DNA of 64,000 nucleotides from Mycteria americana (GCF_035582795.1 NC_134366.1:111218256-111282255), one strand, 5' to 3'; positions 1-10,919 are shown, counted from the first letter of the stretch. Notes: generated from the sequence alone by a model not told the origin. A program made the numbers and translations.

Positions 1-3000
1 TAGCACTGCATGGTGAAAAGACCACCTGTGTTACACAGTTCATCCAGGGGCACGGCCCATGTCACCCATTACAAGTATGTGAATGTCAGAAGCTAATTAC
101 AGACACTGAGGTCTTGCTCCCTTTTCTCTGTGGGGGTGATGGTGTTGAAGGAGGTGGCCAAGAGGAAGGGAGATTGTCAGAGATAGGGCTGCAAGTGTTA
201 TAGCTCCCTTCGTCTGTGAATAGCTTTTAGACCCAACTATGACAGGGTAATGCAGCTTCAGCAAAGAGGATGGCTGAAGGCACCCTGAAAGGGTCCGCAC
301 CCTTTCCCACCAGGGGGGAGACTGACTGACTTGCTATGTTCCTTGGACTCCAACGAAATAAAAGAGGGTTACGCTTTAGTTAGGAAAGAGCAATTAGCAG
401 TTCCTGGAGATTATTATAATTTTACATTTATAATGGCAATTGTATTTTTCTGCTTTTTAGAAGAAAAATATCACCCTACCTCTCTAGTATTCTGCTATTT
501 ACAAAACAGGATGATATGCAAAGATGATTTATATATGATATACTCCTCCCCTGCAGCTTTTTTTCCAGCCTGTAAGATGTTTTGTTTGTCACGAGGTGTA
601 TGGAGGGTGCCACCACGGCTGTGTATCCTGCTGCTTTGAGCAAGTGTGCTCACCCATCTGCTTTCTTGCAATTCCACAGGAGAAAGAGGAGTTGTGAAAA
701 TGACAACAGTGCACTCCATGTAAGTACAGGATGAGAAACATTTTATTTATAACTCTGGGGCTACCCTAACCAAAAATAAGCTTGAAAGTAATCCCCTGAC
801 TTGTTTCTCTGGATTCTGCAGTTTCTTGAAATGCAGTGTATAAAACAGAGGTTTGTACTTTGCTTTTAGACAGTCACAGCATCACGGAGAAATTGTGAAG
901 GTCAGTTGCGCTGTGGACAACTCCACATCCATCCATGTCTTTTAAATTATATTCGTGTCTCTTCCTTATTGCCAGTTTTGGCCTGTCTCTGTTTTTCTCA
1001 TATGGGTCTGGACTGGTTGCCAAAGGGACAGAATCATTATGTTGCCTTTGCTAAGACTGCTCCTGACACCTGGAACTGTAGCATTTATTGCCAGCTGGGG
1101 AGCACAGTACTGAGGCCTGACACAAATGCCAAAGTATGACAGGGGCACTTAGTGCAAGAACTATGGTGCTGACAGCTTTACAGACAACTTTAAAAACTTC
1201 TGTTCTGATGTGTCAAAGAGACCAAACAACTAGGGATCTGATTTCCACACAGACAGTTCTTTCACACAACCCTTGAAATACCTTACATTTCTGTGTATGT
1301 TAGGAGTCCTTGCTACTGAAAAAAAAGGTAAATAAATCTGGCTGCGAATAAGCAAATTCTTAGTCTGTCTTCTCAAGCTGAAGACAAACACACACATTAA
1401 CCCCAATGGTCAACTCTTGCTGTTTTTCCACAAGCCTGACAGAATTTCACGTACCTGCACTGTTGGAAAAACATCATTATGTGAGGTCATCATCTTTTCC
1501 TTCCCAGAAAGTTTCTAGTCCTGACAGTTTCTTTCTTCAGTGCAAGCAAGGCTCTAAAACAAGACAAAAGTAAACCTAACAGCTGGTCTCTTTGCTGTAC
1601 CTATACCGTTTACTATAAAAAATGGGTTTTACATCTTGCTTTAGGAAGTACTCCTTTCTCCAGCAGTGAAGTCCACTGAAAACAAGCCACAGCTGGATTA
1701 ATAAGAAAGCAAAGCTGGGATGCAGTTACAGGAAAAAACCTAGCCTGTCAGTTCTGTTGTTGACACGGAGGTTTACAATAGCTTTCAGGCAGCTTGATAT
1801 GGTGGTAGAAACTCATAAAGGAGGGGCAAAAATAGTATTACATTTTCTAGTTTAAATTGTGTATTTTTATACAGTCTTGCTTTGTAAAAGGTGACGAATG
1901 ATTACATTTTTATCAAGGTATAGTATGGGCTTAAGGCTAGTAATCTTAGTATTAGATTATAAACTTAGATAGCTTGCAAAATTTCTGATGTGCTCAAACC
2001 TGCTCAGTCTTGCATTCATGACAAAACTCTCGCAGAGGTGGTTTTCAGTACCCGCCATGGTACGACACATCCTTATAGCAACTGGACATAAGCGGTGGCA
2101 GGTAAATGTGGTATGTAATGCAGTCAGTACTGCAGCGGGTTGCAAGGAAACAATGAGGGCCTCAGATATTTTCTTCTTTTTTTTTAACTGGGTTATAAAT
2201 CAATTAGGTTGGTTTCAAAATTTCTTCTGAAACAAAAGTTTTGGCAAGTGTAATGCTAAGAATTGGGAAGAGTCATAAGCGTAAGTCATAAAAGGTGTTA
2301 CTGACTCTACTGCTTTCAAGAAAATAACACAAAGGGAGCCAATTTCTTTCATTATTTAAAGACACCTTTCCAGACGGACATTAATGATGTCAATAACTGT
2401 AGGTAAAAATAAAAGTTTATCAAAGTTACTTCATGGCAATACATCAAGCACCACAACCATTTCTCATACTTACAACAGGGAGGCACCAACATGGAGTTCC
2501 ATAGCTTTTGACTATGTGTAAAATCGTGGGTTTGTTAGTCTTGACAAGTATCCATTGAGGGATGAAAGAAAGCGGACAAATGTATAACTCTGCTGAAACT
2601 AACAGATACGAAATCACTTCGGTCAGTCTCAACTGATGGTCGAAGTTTTGTAAAAATCCTGTTGGCCTGCACAGTAGAAGTCAGTTCTATTGTATACAGT
2701 GTAGAAACTCCAAAATGCCTTGCAGTTTAACAGATTGACATCGGTGGCTGCTCTGCTATAATGTGTGGTTCCTCTGCTCACAAACTGGGATGAATGTGTG
2801 ATTCCTCTTCATTGAATACTTTCAAACAATATGAGGATCTGACTGAAGTCAAGGTTGTACTGCTTAATATAAAGCAAAGTTATCCATGTCTAACAAAGTA
2901 TTATGTTTAGTTGTGATGATTATGCAAATGAGATTACTGGGAGACAGATGAACAGGATGGCTAGAGTCCAGTAAAGTATTACTAAAGGTCTATATATGAT

Positions 3001-3700
3001 ATTTGTGGCACCATATGAAGGAATATTGTATGAACTTTAGAACCGTCCAAATGTACCATTAAATGAACTCATAATAAGGGCTGATAACTGAACATCAGCG
3101 TGTGATAATTAACTAGTGAACTAATATGACAGGTAACTACAGAAAAATGCATTAGTTGGTGTTTAAGAAAGGGGTTAAAAGTAAGAAGCTAAAGCTTGAA
3201 ATTTTTTGGTTGGTGCTGCTTGACAGATGGGCACAACTGAGTCTGATTATTAATACACAGGGTTATGCTTTCTATCTGCCATGCTGCCCTAAGGAAGAAA
3301 CCCAGGTGAGAAATTTGGTCATGAGTTCAGCTTTTGAGTTTCGGTAAATCTATATGAATCTGATGCCCAGATTGAGATTAGTTAAGTTAATGGGAAAACT
3401 GTGGGTAGTGCTGAGCAGCTACAACAGTCATTAGTTAGCAGAGCAGCATGGCAAACGTTGGAAGGGGCAAACAGTACTGCTGCTCTGTGTGCTGTTAATC
3501 TATTTAGAAGATACCAATAGTGAAGTCTTTATCTCCAGTCATTTGCCATGGACGTGTGTCTCCACAATCCATATTCTTACATGCCTTTGGGCTAGATCCC
3601 CTTTGCATCACTAACATACATTCTTATTTTACCTTCTTATATACACAAAGGCATCCAGAATGAAAACAGCGAGTTTGTCTACACTTAAAATACCACTTTC
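1..3700. other. Flank beyond the TIMM21 3' end, no gene seen
   Basis: A+T-rich DNA with stop codons in every frame at short spacing. None of the short open frames resembles a protein family I know, and no chain of exons with matching phases could be built. In mammals CYB5A lies on this side of TIMM21, but no cytochrome b5 haem-binding motif was seen here, so that gene must lie further left if it is present. An octamer-type ATGCAAAT site sits at 2922-2929. Confidence 0.6.
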
Positions 3701-3706
3701 TTTATT
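3701..3706 (-). other. TIMM21: Candidate distal poly(A) signal for TIMM21
   Basis: The minus strand reads AATAAA here, about 370 bases past the TIMM21 stop codon. It is an alternative to the nearer signal at 3820-3825. The hexamer is common in A+T-rich DNA, so its use is inferred only from position. Confidence 0.35.
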
Positions 3707-3819
3707 GCAGTGCTAGTGGGAAATCCAAGCAAAGGAAGACAAAAAGCTGCTCATCCAAACCTAAAATCTTGGAAGACTCAGTTTTTGGGTGTGTTGAAGT
3801 ATTATCCAGCATTAAACTG

Positions 3820-3825
3820 TTTATT
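3820..3825 (-). other. TIMM21: Candidate proximal poly(A) signal for TIMM21
   Basis: The minus strand reads AATAAA about 250 bases past the stop codon at 4077-4079. This is a normal distance for a short 3' untranslated region. It is the first AATAAA noticed downstream on that strand. cDNA would decide between this site and 3701-3706. Confidence 0.45.
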
Positions 3826-4076
3826 ATGAGCCATTATTATCCTATGTCAAAAGTATCTGCCATAATTGATGGCTCTACTATTTTTCATTGGCTTCACTTC
3901 AAATCCTGTATTTGTTCTTATGAAAGACCTTAATGGAGGCCCTGAAAGGCTACATCCTGCAACACAACCCCAAAGCTGCAAGATACAATCAAGAACACCG
4001 AACAATTCATGTGTAGACTGGCTACACCAGGATCATCCAATACTCAATGAGATGAGGTGGCAACTTTTATCACTGG

Positions 4077-4169
4077 CTATCTGTTGTCTTCTATGACAAT
4101 GGTTCTTCTAGGATAGGTGTCAACATCCACAAATATGTAGCGGACCTCAAATCTTCCTCTCTCAGGATT
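4077..4169 (-). CDS. TIMM21: TIMM21 last coding exon
   Basis: 93 bases covering residues 216-245 and the TAG stop. It begins [20 protein letters not shown] and ends [10 protein letters not shown]. The human protein carries a few extra residues after this point, so the bird protein stops slightly earlier. The acceptor is CCTTACAG, after an intron of only 94 bases. Confidence 0.95.
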   Translation of the reverse strand, partial: NPERGRFEVRYIFVDVDTYPRRTIVIEDNR

Positions 4170-7100
4170 CTGTAAGGAAAACAATTTCAGGCTCTGTTTT
4201 TTTCTCTTTGGTAGTTTAAGTTCAAGATTAAGCTTGTCAGCTATATCAAGCAGTAGTACATACCTCTTTGACTTCCACATGGACTGTTCCCCGCTTCCCT
4301 GGTTCAGAGCCCTCAATATAGAACTTCAAACGCATATGCTTCAGTCCATCCTTTACATATTCAATGTGACTAAAACCAGCAAAAGAAAACAACCCACCCA
4401 GCAAGGATACATATTATATGCTAGTTAAACTTCAAATTTAAACTTCTTATTTAGAGGAGCTGCTTAACTATTTTGTGAGAAAGTGTATTCTGATGCAGTC
4501 CTTATGCTACTATGGGGTCCTTCTCTACTGCTCTTCCCAAGCTTTCCTGTGAGCCTATAAGGAGTAGTGGAGTTCGAAGGAAGAACTAATTAGCAGTTGA
4601 GGATTAAGAGATGAAGTGCTTAAATGTCCCCCACTCAGTCCTCCCCTCAAAATTCAACAGCAATCCAACGGCTGAAGATTCTGGAATTCCTTGTATTTAT
4701 TCTAAAGAGCCCCCAGATTCAGAGCCTGACATCTAGAAAGGAACACCCACATCACCAAGACTGCCAGGGGTTTTTTTAGGCACTTAAACTAAGTTACCAA
4801 GCCAAAACACACAAAGAATGTTTTGTCAATAATTATCAGGCTGGTTAAAACACATCAAAACAAACAGTTTACTATATGCTTTACTTATTTTGGCAATAAT
4901 TTCGTTCTACTGAAGTTGTGTAACTTTGGCACTGATATCAGATCTCCAACCTAAATGCTGATATTTAGACTGGAGTTACGTTATGCTCCAATATTAGATA
5001 AATAGAAAGGTCACATCACTTTCAAGGCAACCACTTCCAGAAACTAATGGTCAAACTAGAGTTCTGGTGCCAGTTTTTTTTCCTACTGAAATTACTAACT
5101 GCTGCATGCTACCAAGCTCTTATTTCCATCAGTCATGCCCAGATACACCCTGTGAATTAAACTTCCAATACAGTTTAAGATGACATGATGGGTTACAGAG
5201 AACAAAGATGAATGAAGAGTAGTACAGTAGCAGTACTTACTGCAGTAAATTCACGTTCAAGGTGTTCATACACATAAATATCTGTACATTTTTGAGACAT
5301 GTAAGGTCATCCTCATACTGCAGACACAAAGGCTACAAAGTCCTCAGCTCAAAAATTTATTTAAAATACTAGACTTTCAAAATGATGGAAATGAAATACT
5401 AGGAAAGCTGATGGTACATTTACTTATTTACATAGTTTTATACACAGATGCTTAAAACATTTCTGCATGTCCTTTTCATTTAGCAGCTCCACTTTAAACA
5501 CTTTTTCACAGAGTCTAGTGAAAAGATAAACTTCCACCAGTAAAAATCACCTTCCTCCGGAAAAAAACCTCTCAATTTCATGGTTCAAGTTGTGTATCTG
5601 GGCTTATGTGTCTCATCCTATATGAAACCTCCTTGAATAAATTCAAGTCAAAGAACCCAATAAAGACAAAGTCCCTATTGGGTTATAGTGCAGGGAGGAT
5701 TTACATTTCATAAGAATTAGTTCTGTTGTTTCCCTCAAAAGGAAAATAATAGACACACTCATGAAAGGTTTATGTGAGAGATGTTCTGTTAAATACACAG
5801 TAGAGATGTGGCCGCAAGTACCAAAAAGCAATATAAGAAACAGGCAGTCAATACTGCACATCAGCTTGGGACAATTGTCACTGCAGTGACTACAACCTAT
5901 ACAGTCAGACCCAGCCTAGCTTTAAACAGAGCAAGGTGGATTCTTGGAAGTCTAAAAGTTAGTACCTCCTGCTCTTTCTGGCCTGATAAGAACTACTGCT
6001 TCAAAAGGAGAAAAACTCTCAAAGAACAATTTTTCAAAGAACAATTTTACTCTATTTGAGGGTTTCAGACTGTAAACTTCAGTCATATTGCTGCTCCCCA
6101 GATACATGCCTAGGCCTCTGTACTACTCTCTTCAGACTTGTCCTCTTTTTTGGAGACACCAGCTCTATGTTTACCATGCTGACTGTTGCTTGTTTTGAGG
6201 CACTTAGAATTGCCATTTTATATTGTATATGCACTGTATCTAGTGGTATGTGCCACACAAGAGGTACTGCAAAAAACTGCCTTCATTTTCACTCAAAAGT
6301 GACGGGGTACGTCACATACAGTTAATTAATCTAGATCTAACTTGCTATGATGTGACCCAAAATCCTTTGCTGTGCAAAAACTAGTGTCTGTATGGGGCAA
6401 ACACCAAAAAGCACCTGACAAGCTGTCGTCTTCCTCTTCTTGTTGCCTCCCCATAACCTTTAATAGATTCACCAAAAACACCAATTATCTACAAGAGAAA
6501 AGATGTTTGAGTTGTCAGAAGGTATCACGTTCAGATATTCCAGTATCAGCTCACGCCCCTGCTGTGAATGCATTTTCTTTCAACAAAATGCCCCCTGTGA
6601 GTCTGATGTGTCAAGAATAGAAGAGTTTATGAAAGAAAAGAGTGTAAGGAAAATTCCTCTGTCTTTCAGTGCTTTTCTTTACAGTCACATATTAAATGTC
6701 TAAAATAAATCCTACTGATATCTTCCATTTGTACCGTCCTCTGAGATTATGACACTTTAATCTCTCTTCTTACTGTGTATTTCCTGCTTTACTGACATAT
6801 TGTGTAAAAAGGAAAAAAAAGCATGAAATATTTGCTGTCTCCTCCAAGAGAATGTTTCAAAGTTTAAAATGCAAATGCACTCCCCTTCATGTTATCTAAA
6901 AACCACTACTGTTCAAGAAATTAAGTGATTTTTTTTTTTTTTTTTAGATCTATAAAGCCAGACCAAATTAACCTAGTTTTAAACTTACTTTAAAGTTGGT
7001 TAGAAAGGGAGGGTTATTTTTACTGTATAAGTAATGGAAAGAAGTTTTAATTCTACAAACTTTTTCCAAAGCAGTCTTCATTTTTATTCTAGTGACAACT

Positions 7101-9678
7101 TGTCACTTCATTTCTAGGTTATCATCAATGGCATCTCTGGCAACCTTGTTTGAAAGCTATTCCATGCATTTCTTGTTTTGCCTGTAGTGGTGGTTTTTAA
7201 AACCTAGTTTTAGATTGATTTTTGTTTACGTCTAGCTATCTTATGTGACTGTGTGATCACATGGCTGTTCTCTTTCTCTTTTCCTGTTAGCCACAGGAAT
7301 GCTAACCATGTTTCAAATGAACGCAGTGCTTTGTAGAATGACAGAACCCTAGTGAAGTGTCACAACAGAAAAACTGTGCTGAAGAAAGGCAGCAGGCTAG
7401 ATCTACAAAACTTAAGTGGGACCAGTTGCCTCCCTGACCCGCAGAACTCCTTAAGTACTACATTTAGTAGGCACTCAGGTACATCTATAAGACTTTCCAT
7501 ATGGAGACACAAGAACATGCTCTGAAAGGGCAGACGCTGTTGTTGCATCGGTTGTTATGCTGTGGTACACTCATTTAACTTGGCTTTTAGCAGGCAAATT
7601 CACTCAGGCTCAGTGCTTGCATTAACTTGTCCTAATATAGGCTCCAATTTGGAGCTGACCCACCTCTGGCCAGCTAAAAGCACAGGCAGATCTGCTGGTG
7701 TTTGCCTGCTAAGCACCATGTGGGTCTTCCTGTAGCTTTGCTTGTGAGATTCCTTGTGCAAACTTTTGACTCAAAGAGAGACACTAACTACTGAGAAACA
7801 TGAACTTACAACTAAGGTTCACAAACCAACCTCAGGGTGAGATCTGCATTTCTCCAAGGCATCTCCATAGATCTTACTTGGACTAGAAGAAGAGAATAGC
7901 TCTTTAAAAATCACATAGAACAAACCACCTGTAACAGAAACAACAGCAAATGGAATGAAAACTAATCAAACCAGATGGGATGAATGAAAAACATCTTCCA
8001 ATAAAGAACATAATTTTTAAAAATAACCTGTAACACCCATTCCAACGAGCACCACAATAAAATAGGTAAAGTCTCTTCCAGCTTCTTTCACTGAAATAGA
8101 CAGAAAACAACGCAGGAGTTACAATCTTCGATAGTAAGACTTGCATAGCTTTCTTATACAAATGCTCTTCTATTAGTCTGCAGCTCAAACAACATCTTGG
8201 CAGGAGAAAAAATTCCAACAACAGCTTCCATAAAGCCTCATCACTAAAAGAAAGAGGCCATGGAACATCTCTTAGGTTGTGCAGGGCGTATTTATATCTC
8301 TGTATTAAGGCTTATTATTTTCTGTTTTCCTACTAGATGTTTTCAAGACTCAGAATAGCACTTATTGCTACTTTTCGTGTACATGAGAGCTAGGTTTTTT
8401 TTAAGAACTAATGAGGTCTTTAGCACTGCAGTATTCAAGCTACCATATAAACCCACAATCATTGCAATGCTTATGCAGAGAAAGGGAGAAGTAAAAATAA
8501 AAAAGCATAAGCTCATAAATTGCATACACTGACTGAAAATAACTGATTTTATGAATTCTCAATCAAGTGAACAATAAAAAGGAGAGATATTAGATCAAAA
8601 TATATATTTTATTTATTGAGACCATTAACTGCAGTTTATCTGATTAGTTTTTTATCTATTAGTTTTGATCTAATGTACTAGTAAAAGTGTCAGTATACAC
8701 TCCAAAAAGTCATGAGATTCTCTGTTACAAAATATTTTTGAGAACTTGGAAAGAGACTACTGATTTGTCTAAGTGATAAGGTGTGCCTCTCAGTGAAGTA
8801 CAAGTTATGGGGGAAACTTTAATAACCATTTTTCCTGCAGCCTTCTAATCAGTTGAGGATGTTTTTCACAAACCTTTTCAAAGCACTTAGAACTTCTGAG
8901 GCTAATTACCTAGTAATCACTTTTCACTGAAGTGAAGGAGACCAACCAAAGTGACAGCCATCCTATAAAGAAACTAGTACCACATGGAGCTTTGACACTT
9001 TTGCTGGAAGCAAACTTGTTTCAACAGCATCGAGACAGGTTGCGTGTGATAGGTTTTCCTTTTGAAAAGGGACATGAGAGGCTACTGCATCTTATCCCTG
9101 ATGTGACCTAAACTCTAAATCAATAAGCTGTTTGGAAGAAGCCATATAATTTCTGGTCTGCTTGTGCAATACATACGCCGAAATGTATCAACTGCTGCAA
9201 AAAATACGATGTGAAAATAAAAGGGGTGGTTGGTTTTCTGAGAACTGTAGTTTTTTTCTCAATTCTTGAGTTTTGGGGCTCTCAAATCTCAGCTGCAGCA
9301 GTAATTTTCTCCGTGCCAGCCTCTTTGAGCGGCGCTCAGTATTCGCACTCACGAGTGACTACAGCCCGCCTTACCTTTCTGAGCAGCCGACAGCAGAGTT
9401 TCTTCTTTCCGGTCCCTTTGCACGGACACATGTTTGCTATTATCGCCAGGTTTTTCAGCTCTCAGCCCCCCCGCTTGCGTCCCGATACTCTGCTGGGCGG
9501 CCCGGAGCAGCGGGGCGAGCCCCCCGCGGGCGGGCTGGTGCCGCCACCTCAGGCAGGGCCCGGCCCCCGGCCCCGGCCCCGGCAGCGCCCAGCCAGGGGG
9601 AGCGAGCAGCCACCTCCCCAGGCAGGCCCGCAGCCGCTCGCCGCGCTGCCCCGCCCGCGCAAGGGAGGCGGGCAGCAT
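4077..9678 (-). CDS. TIMM21: TIMM21, mitochondrial import inner membrane translocase subunit Tim21 (6 coding exons)
   Basis: The minus-strand exons are 9678-9375, 8090-8028, 7928-7831, 6488-6415, 4369-4264 and 4169-4077. They join in frame to 738 bases, that is 245 residues plus stop; the human protein has 248. Residues 1 to about 100 are rich in Arg, Ala, Gly and Pro with few acidic residues, as in a matrix-targeting presequence. One hydrophobic segment (about 109-130, starting [10 protein letters not shown]) anchors it in the inner membrane. The rest is the Tim21 intermembrane-space domain, with [15 protein letters not shown], a [12 protein letters not shown] turn and a [12 protein letters not shown] end. 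In the family, Tim21 belongs to the TIM23 presequence translocase, contacts the TOM complex, and helps feed subunits into respiratory-chain assembly. All introns are GT-AG; two are very short (99 and 94 bases). The gene is head to head with FBXO15 and shares its CpG island. Confidence 0.95.
4264..4369 (-). CDS. TIMM21: TIMM21 coding exon 5
   Basis: 106 bases completing Ser180 and covering residues 181-215. It contains [20 protein letters not shown] then [13 protein letters not shown], near identical in spacing to the human protein. The acceptor is GGTTTTAG and the donor is AAAGAG|GTATGT. Confidence 0.95.
4370..6414. other. TIMM21: TIMM21 intron 4
   Basis: About 2.0 kb of A+T-rich intron. No other exon was recognised on either strand. 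It contains a perfect 15-base tandem duplication at 6019-6048. Confidence 0.75.
6019..6048. repeat. Two-copy 15-base tandem repeat
   Basis: The unit TCAAAGAACAATTTT occurs twice without a gap (6019-6033 and 6034-6048). It lies in TIMM21 intron 4 and looks like a recent slippage duplication. Confidence 0.9.
6415..6488 (-). CDS. TIMM21: TIMM21 coding exon 4
   Basis: 74 bases covering residues 156-179 and two bases of codon 180. It reads [20 protein letters not shown] then RQLV. The Gly-rich turn and the basic RRGRR run are typical of the Tim21 intermembrane-space domain. The acceptor is CTTGTAG and the donor is TCAG|GTGCTT, a weak but GT-containing site. Phase agrees with exons 3 and 5. Confidence 0.95.
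6489..7830. other. TIMM21: TIMM21 intron 3
   Basis: About 1.3 kb without a recognisable exon. It has a run of 17 T at 6929-6945 and an octamer-type ATGCAAAT at 6870-6877. On the minus strand the T run reads as poly(A), but no retrocopy sequence was recognised beside it. Confidence 0.7.
7831..7928 (-). CDS. TIMM21: TIMM21 coding exon 3 (end of anchor, start of Tim21 domain)
   Basis: 98 bases covering residues 123-155. It reads [20 protein letters not shown], then [12 protein letters not shown]. This is one of the best conserved blocks of Tim21. The acceptor is CTGTTACAG and the donor is CCTGAG|GTTGGT. Only 99 bases of intron separate it from exon 2. Confidence 0.95.
8028..8090 (-). CDS. TIMM21: TIMM21 coding exon 2 (start of membrane anchor)
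   Basis: 63 bases completing codon 102 and encoding residues 103-122, KEAGRDF followed by the first two thirds of the transmembrane segment. The acceptor is a clear TTTCAG. The donor, ACAG|GTTATT, is weak after its GT. The exon enters and leaves in the same phase, so skipping it would keep the frame. Confidence 0.93.
8091..9374. other. TIMM21: TIMM21 intron 1
   Basis: About 1.3 kb, A+T-rich, leading from the edge of the CpG island to exon 2. No further exon, repeat family or RNA gene was recognised in it. Confidence 0.7.
9375..9678 (-). CDS. TIMM21: TIMM21 coding exon 1 (presequence and linker)
   Basis: Encodes residues 1-101 and the first base of codon 102. The start at 9678 is the only upstream in-frame ATG before a stop and has G at -3. 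The start [20 protein letters not shown] lines up with the human start in spacing of Arg and Leu. The 3' part contains SKHVSVQRD and ends SAAQK, a close match to the same place in human TIMM21. The donor is AAAG|GTAAGG. The exon lies inside the CpG island and is much richer in G+C than the other exons. Confidence 0.9.
9559..9580 (-). other. TIMM21: Predicted G-quadruplex motif in TIMM21 exon 1
   Basis: The plus strand has C runs of 3, 5, 4 and 4 separated by GG. The minus strand, which is the TIMM21 mRNA sense, therefore has four G runs of at least three with two-base loops. It encodes the Pro-Gly repeat near residues 32-40. This fits the usual quadruplex pattern; formation is inferred. Confidence 0.7.
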
Positions 9679-10674
9679 GCCGGGGCACGGCTCCCAAGCC
9701 CCCTGACCGAAGTACGGCGGAGGCAGCCGAGCTAAACGGAAAGCCTCTGCCGCTCGCCACCGTTCTGCCGGCGGAACCCTCGGGGAAGCGTCAGGGCAGC
9801 CTCCCGCCCTGAGCGCGGCTCTGCGGCCGGCGCTTCGGGTCAGGAGCGCCCATTACCCTTCACCCGCCGCCAGCCGCCCCTCGCCATTGCTGCGGTGGAA
9901 CTCTTGGGGGTGGAGAGGAAGAAAGCAGCAGCGGGCCCTGGGAGCGGTAGTTTGAACGGGCTCCCTCTTGCGCCCGCCGCTAGGAACGGCTCCCAGCAAG
10001 ATCACTACAGCGACCGCCATGCCGAGCGCCGGCACTGCCCGCCCTCACGGGGCGGGGACCCGCCGGCCGTTAAACCGTGAGGGCTGCCCGCGGCGGCGTG
10101 CGCCTGCGGTGCCGGTCACCCTTTGTTAAGCTGTTTTTTTCCAAACTGTTTTTTGATCTTGCACACATAGGTGCATAAAAGTGATGCAGTTGACCTTTCC
10201 GCGAACGGAGACCAGAACACCTGGGGAAGACCGTGCTCGGCTTCCCGGGGAACGGCGCACCGGCGCGGAGCTCACTGTGGGGCGCGGGGCGGGGGGAAGC
10301 TGACAGGACGCCGGTCGGAGGTCCTGACCGGGACTCATGGCGGGAGCGGGCACGGCAAGGTGCGGCGCTTATCCCCCGAGGCGCCGCGGACAGCCAGTCC
10401 AGCCCCGCAGCCATCCAAACCCGGGTCCACCCCGCTGGTGTATTCGGCGCCTGCTCGGGCGCACGCTGGAAGCTCTCAGGGGCGGCGGAGCCCCTTCTCT
10501 CCAACTGAAAATAAACTTCTAAGGTGCGAACACGAATTCCCGCAGGTTGCCTTTCTCTCGGGCAGCGACAGAACAACGGCGAACAGGGGGCGGCCCCCTC
10601 TCTGGGTGCTTCCCCGGGGCAGCGCTCCCGGCCGCCGCCTCGCCCGGGCTGGCCGCCGTCCCGCCCCGCGGCCT

Positions 10675-10680
10675 CACGTG
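10675..10680. promoter_or_regulatory. CACGTG E-box near the FBXO15 start
   Basis: A palindromic CACGTG lies 61 bases before the first FBXO15 ATG, in the CpG island. It is the consensus for USF and Myc/Max class factors. Binding is not shown by sequence alone. Confidence 0.45.
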
Positions 10681-10740
10681 GGAGGCGGCAGCGCCCCCCG
10701 CCCGGCGCGAAGCCGTTGTCTGTCCCGCGGCGGAGTGGCC

Positions 10741-10919
10741 ATGGCGGAGCTGGCCATGGCGACGGGCCGCGGCAGGGCCTTGCGGCAGTACGGGCGCGGC
10801 GCGGCGCCGGCAGCCGACGTGGCGGGTCCCCCTGGTGCCGCCGAGACCGGGCCGCCGCGTCCTTTTACCCCTGCTGCTGTCGCCGCCGCCCCTCGGCCCG
10901 GCCGGGCCGCCGGGCCCAG
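10741..10919 (+). CDS. FBXO15: FBXO15 coding exon 1
   Basis: Encodes residues 1-59 and two bases of codon 60. It begins MAELAMATGRGRALRQYGRG. Human FBXO15 begins MATGRGR, matching the second ATG at 10756. Both ATGs have G at -3 and G at +4. The frame stays open upstream to 10171, so no stop codon fixes the start. The donor is CCCAG|GTAACG. The remaining sequence is Ala/Pro/Gly-rich. Confidence 0.85.

Noticed and set aside
1-3700. CYB5A exons expected near TIMM21 from mammalian synteny
   Set aside because: No frame carries the cytochrome b5 haem-binding HPGG motif, and no exon chain could be built. The gene is probably outside the window.
9211-9812. Two plus-strand frames of 174 and 179 codons
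   Set aside because: They are antisense to TIMM21 exon 1 and its leader. Their Pro/Arg/Ala-rich make-up comes from CpG-island composition; the minus strand matches a known protein with correct splice sites.
9853-10035. Minus-strand ATG at 10035 as the TIMM21 start
   Set aside because: This frame stops at 9853 and does not resemble TIMM21. The frame starting at 9678 runs into the conserved SKHVSVQRD and SAAQK blocks with a good donor.
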